Below the pieces are notes generated by a model. The model did no database searches. It was not told where the DNA came from and saw only the letters and a list, made by a program, of their open reading frames with translations. A DNA stretch of 64,000 nucleotides from Prosapia bicincta (Eukaryota; Arthropoda; Insecta; Hemiptera; Cercopidae). Position numbers and translations under genes: made by a program. The number at the start of each line of letters is the position of its first letter. Positions within the stretch are counted from its first letter, which is position 1. The stretch is taken from contig JBAIZL010000005.1 in the NCBI GenBank assembly GCA_036971475.1, positions 174,773,386 through 174,837,385 of the forward strand. The letters run 5' to 3'. Below are positions 63,647 through 64,000 of this stretch, piece by piece.

Positions 63647-63832
63647 CTTCACCCTCCCCTTGCCCTTCTCTCTTCAGTTCACCTCCCTATATTCAATTGT
63701 TACCCTCTCCTTACCCTTCCCTACCATCCACCCCTCCACTTGCCCTCCACTCTTCAGTTCACCTCCCCATATCCAATCTTTACCATCTCCTTATCCTTCC
63801 CTACCACTCACCCCTCCTCTTACCCTCTGTCA
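63647..63832. repeat. Pyrimidine-rich minisatellite, 80 bp unit
   Basis: CTTCAGTTCACCTCCC at 63672 and 63752 marks an 80-bp unit made of C and T rich DNA (CTTACCCTTCCCTACCATCC). About 2.3 copies. The three overlapping + strand frames here are artefacts of composition. Confidence 0.88.
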
Positions 63833-63944
63833 CAGACTGCTATCAAAAACCGTCAAGGAGAGAATACGGATATACGGTCACATCACATTTACTGACACTG
63901 ATGCATGTGACTAAACAATTATATATCTAATATAATAATATTAT

Positions 63945-63946
63945 AT

Positions 63947-64000
<54 letters not shown>
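63945..64000. repeat. (TA)n microsatellite at window edge
   Basis: TA repeat running off the window. Confidence 0.97.

Noticed and set aside
63584..63930. Three overlapping Pro/Ser/Leu-rich frames
   Set aside because: They are produced by a C/T-rich 80-bp minisatellite in all three frames.

Overview
The window looks like AT-rich animal nuclear DNA, most likely from an arthropod. The genes are split by long introns, there are many decayed transposons of eukaryotic types (Penelope-like, mariner, Tigger/pogo, piggyBac, hAT, an RTE-like LINE), long dinucleotide repeats, a satellite, and recurrent AGGCCT words. I cannot name the species. No operons, tRNA, rRNA or CRISPR arrays were seen.

Two host genes can be assembled by splicing. 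(1) An MRG15/MORF4L1-type chromatin protein lies on the + strand. Ten coding exons from 9832 to 36110 join in a consistent phase into a 376-residue chromodomain plus MRG-domain protein. (2) The start of a TGF-beta superfamily ligand lies on the - strand. Exon 1 (57075-56859: signal peptide and the start of the propeptide) and exon 2 (45940-45776: propeptide core) are separated by a 10.9 kb intron and share intron phase 1. The rest of this ligand, including the cystine-knot domain, was not found. The two genes point toward each other.

Region by region: 1-9640 is repeat DNA (Penelope fragments, a 64-bp minisatellite, Tigger and pogo remnants). A Penelope 3' end stops about 190 bp before the MRG15 start codon. 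9832-36110 is MRG15. Its introns hold a long foldback repeat, a full-length mariner with an open 356-360 residue transposase, a piggyBac-type nonautonomous element, a hAT-type element, a Tigger copy interrupted by a Penelope element, a DDE transposase pseudogene, a small MITE and a piggyBac remnant. 36200-45700 holds another piggyBac, a degenerate mariner and a pogo-like element. 45776-57075 is the start of the TGF-beta ligand; its first intron holds a mariner fragment, a Penelope relic, a palindromic Penelope terminus and a satellite of about 47 copies of 76 bp. 57.1-64 kb holds a second hAT copy, another palindromic Penelope terminus, a LINE 3' end, a 292-bp tandem duplication and a pyrimidine-rich minisatellite.

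The most interesting signal is a set of hammerhead-ribozyme-like cores (CTGANGA, a paired stem II, then GAAA) in several unrelated termini. The stem II sequences differ but keep pairing. Two of the termini are arranged as near-perfect inverted pairs beside (TA)n tracts.
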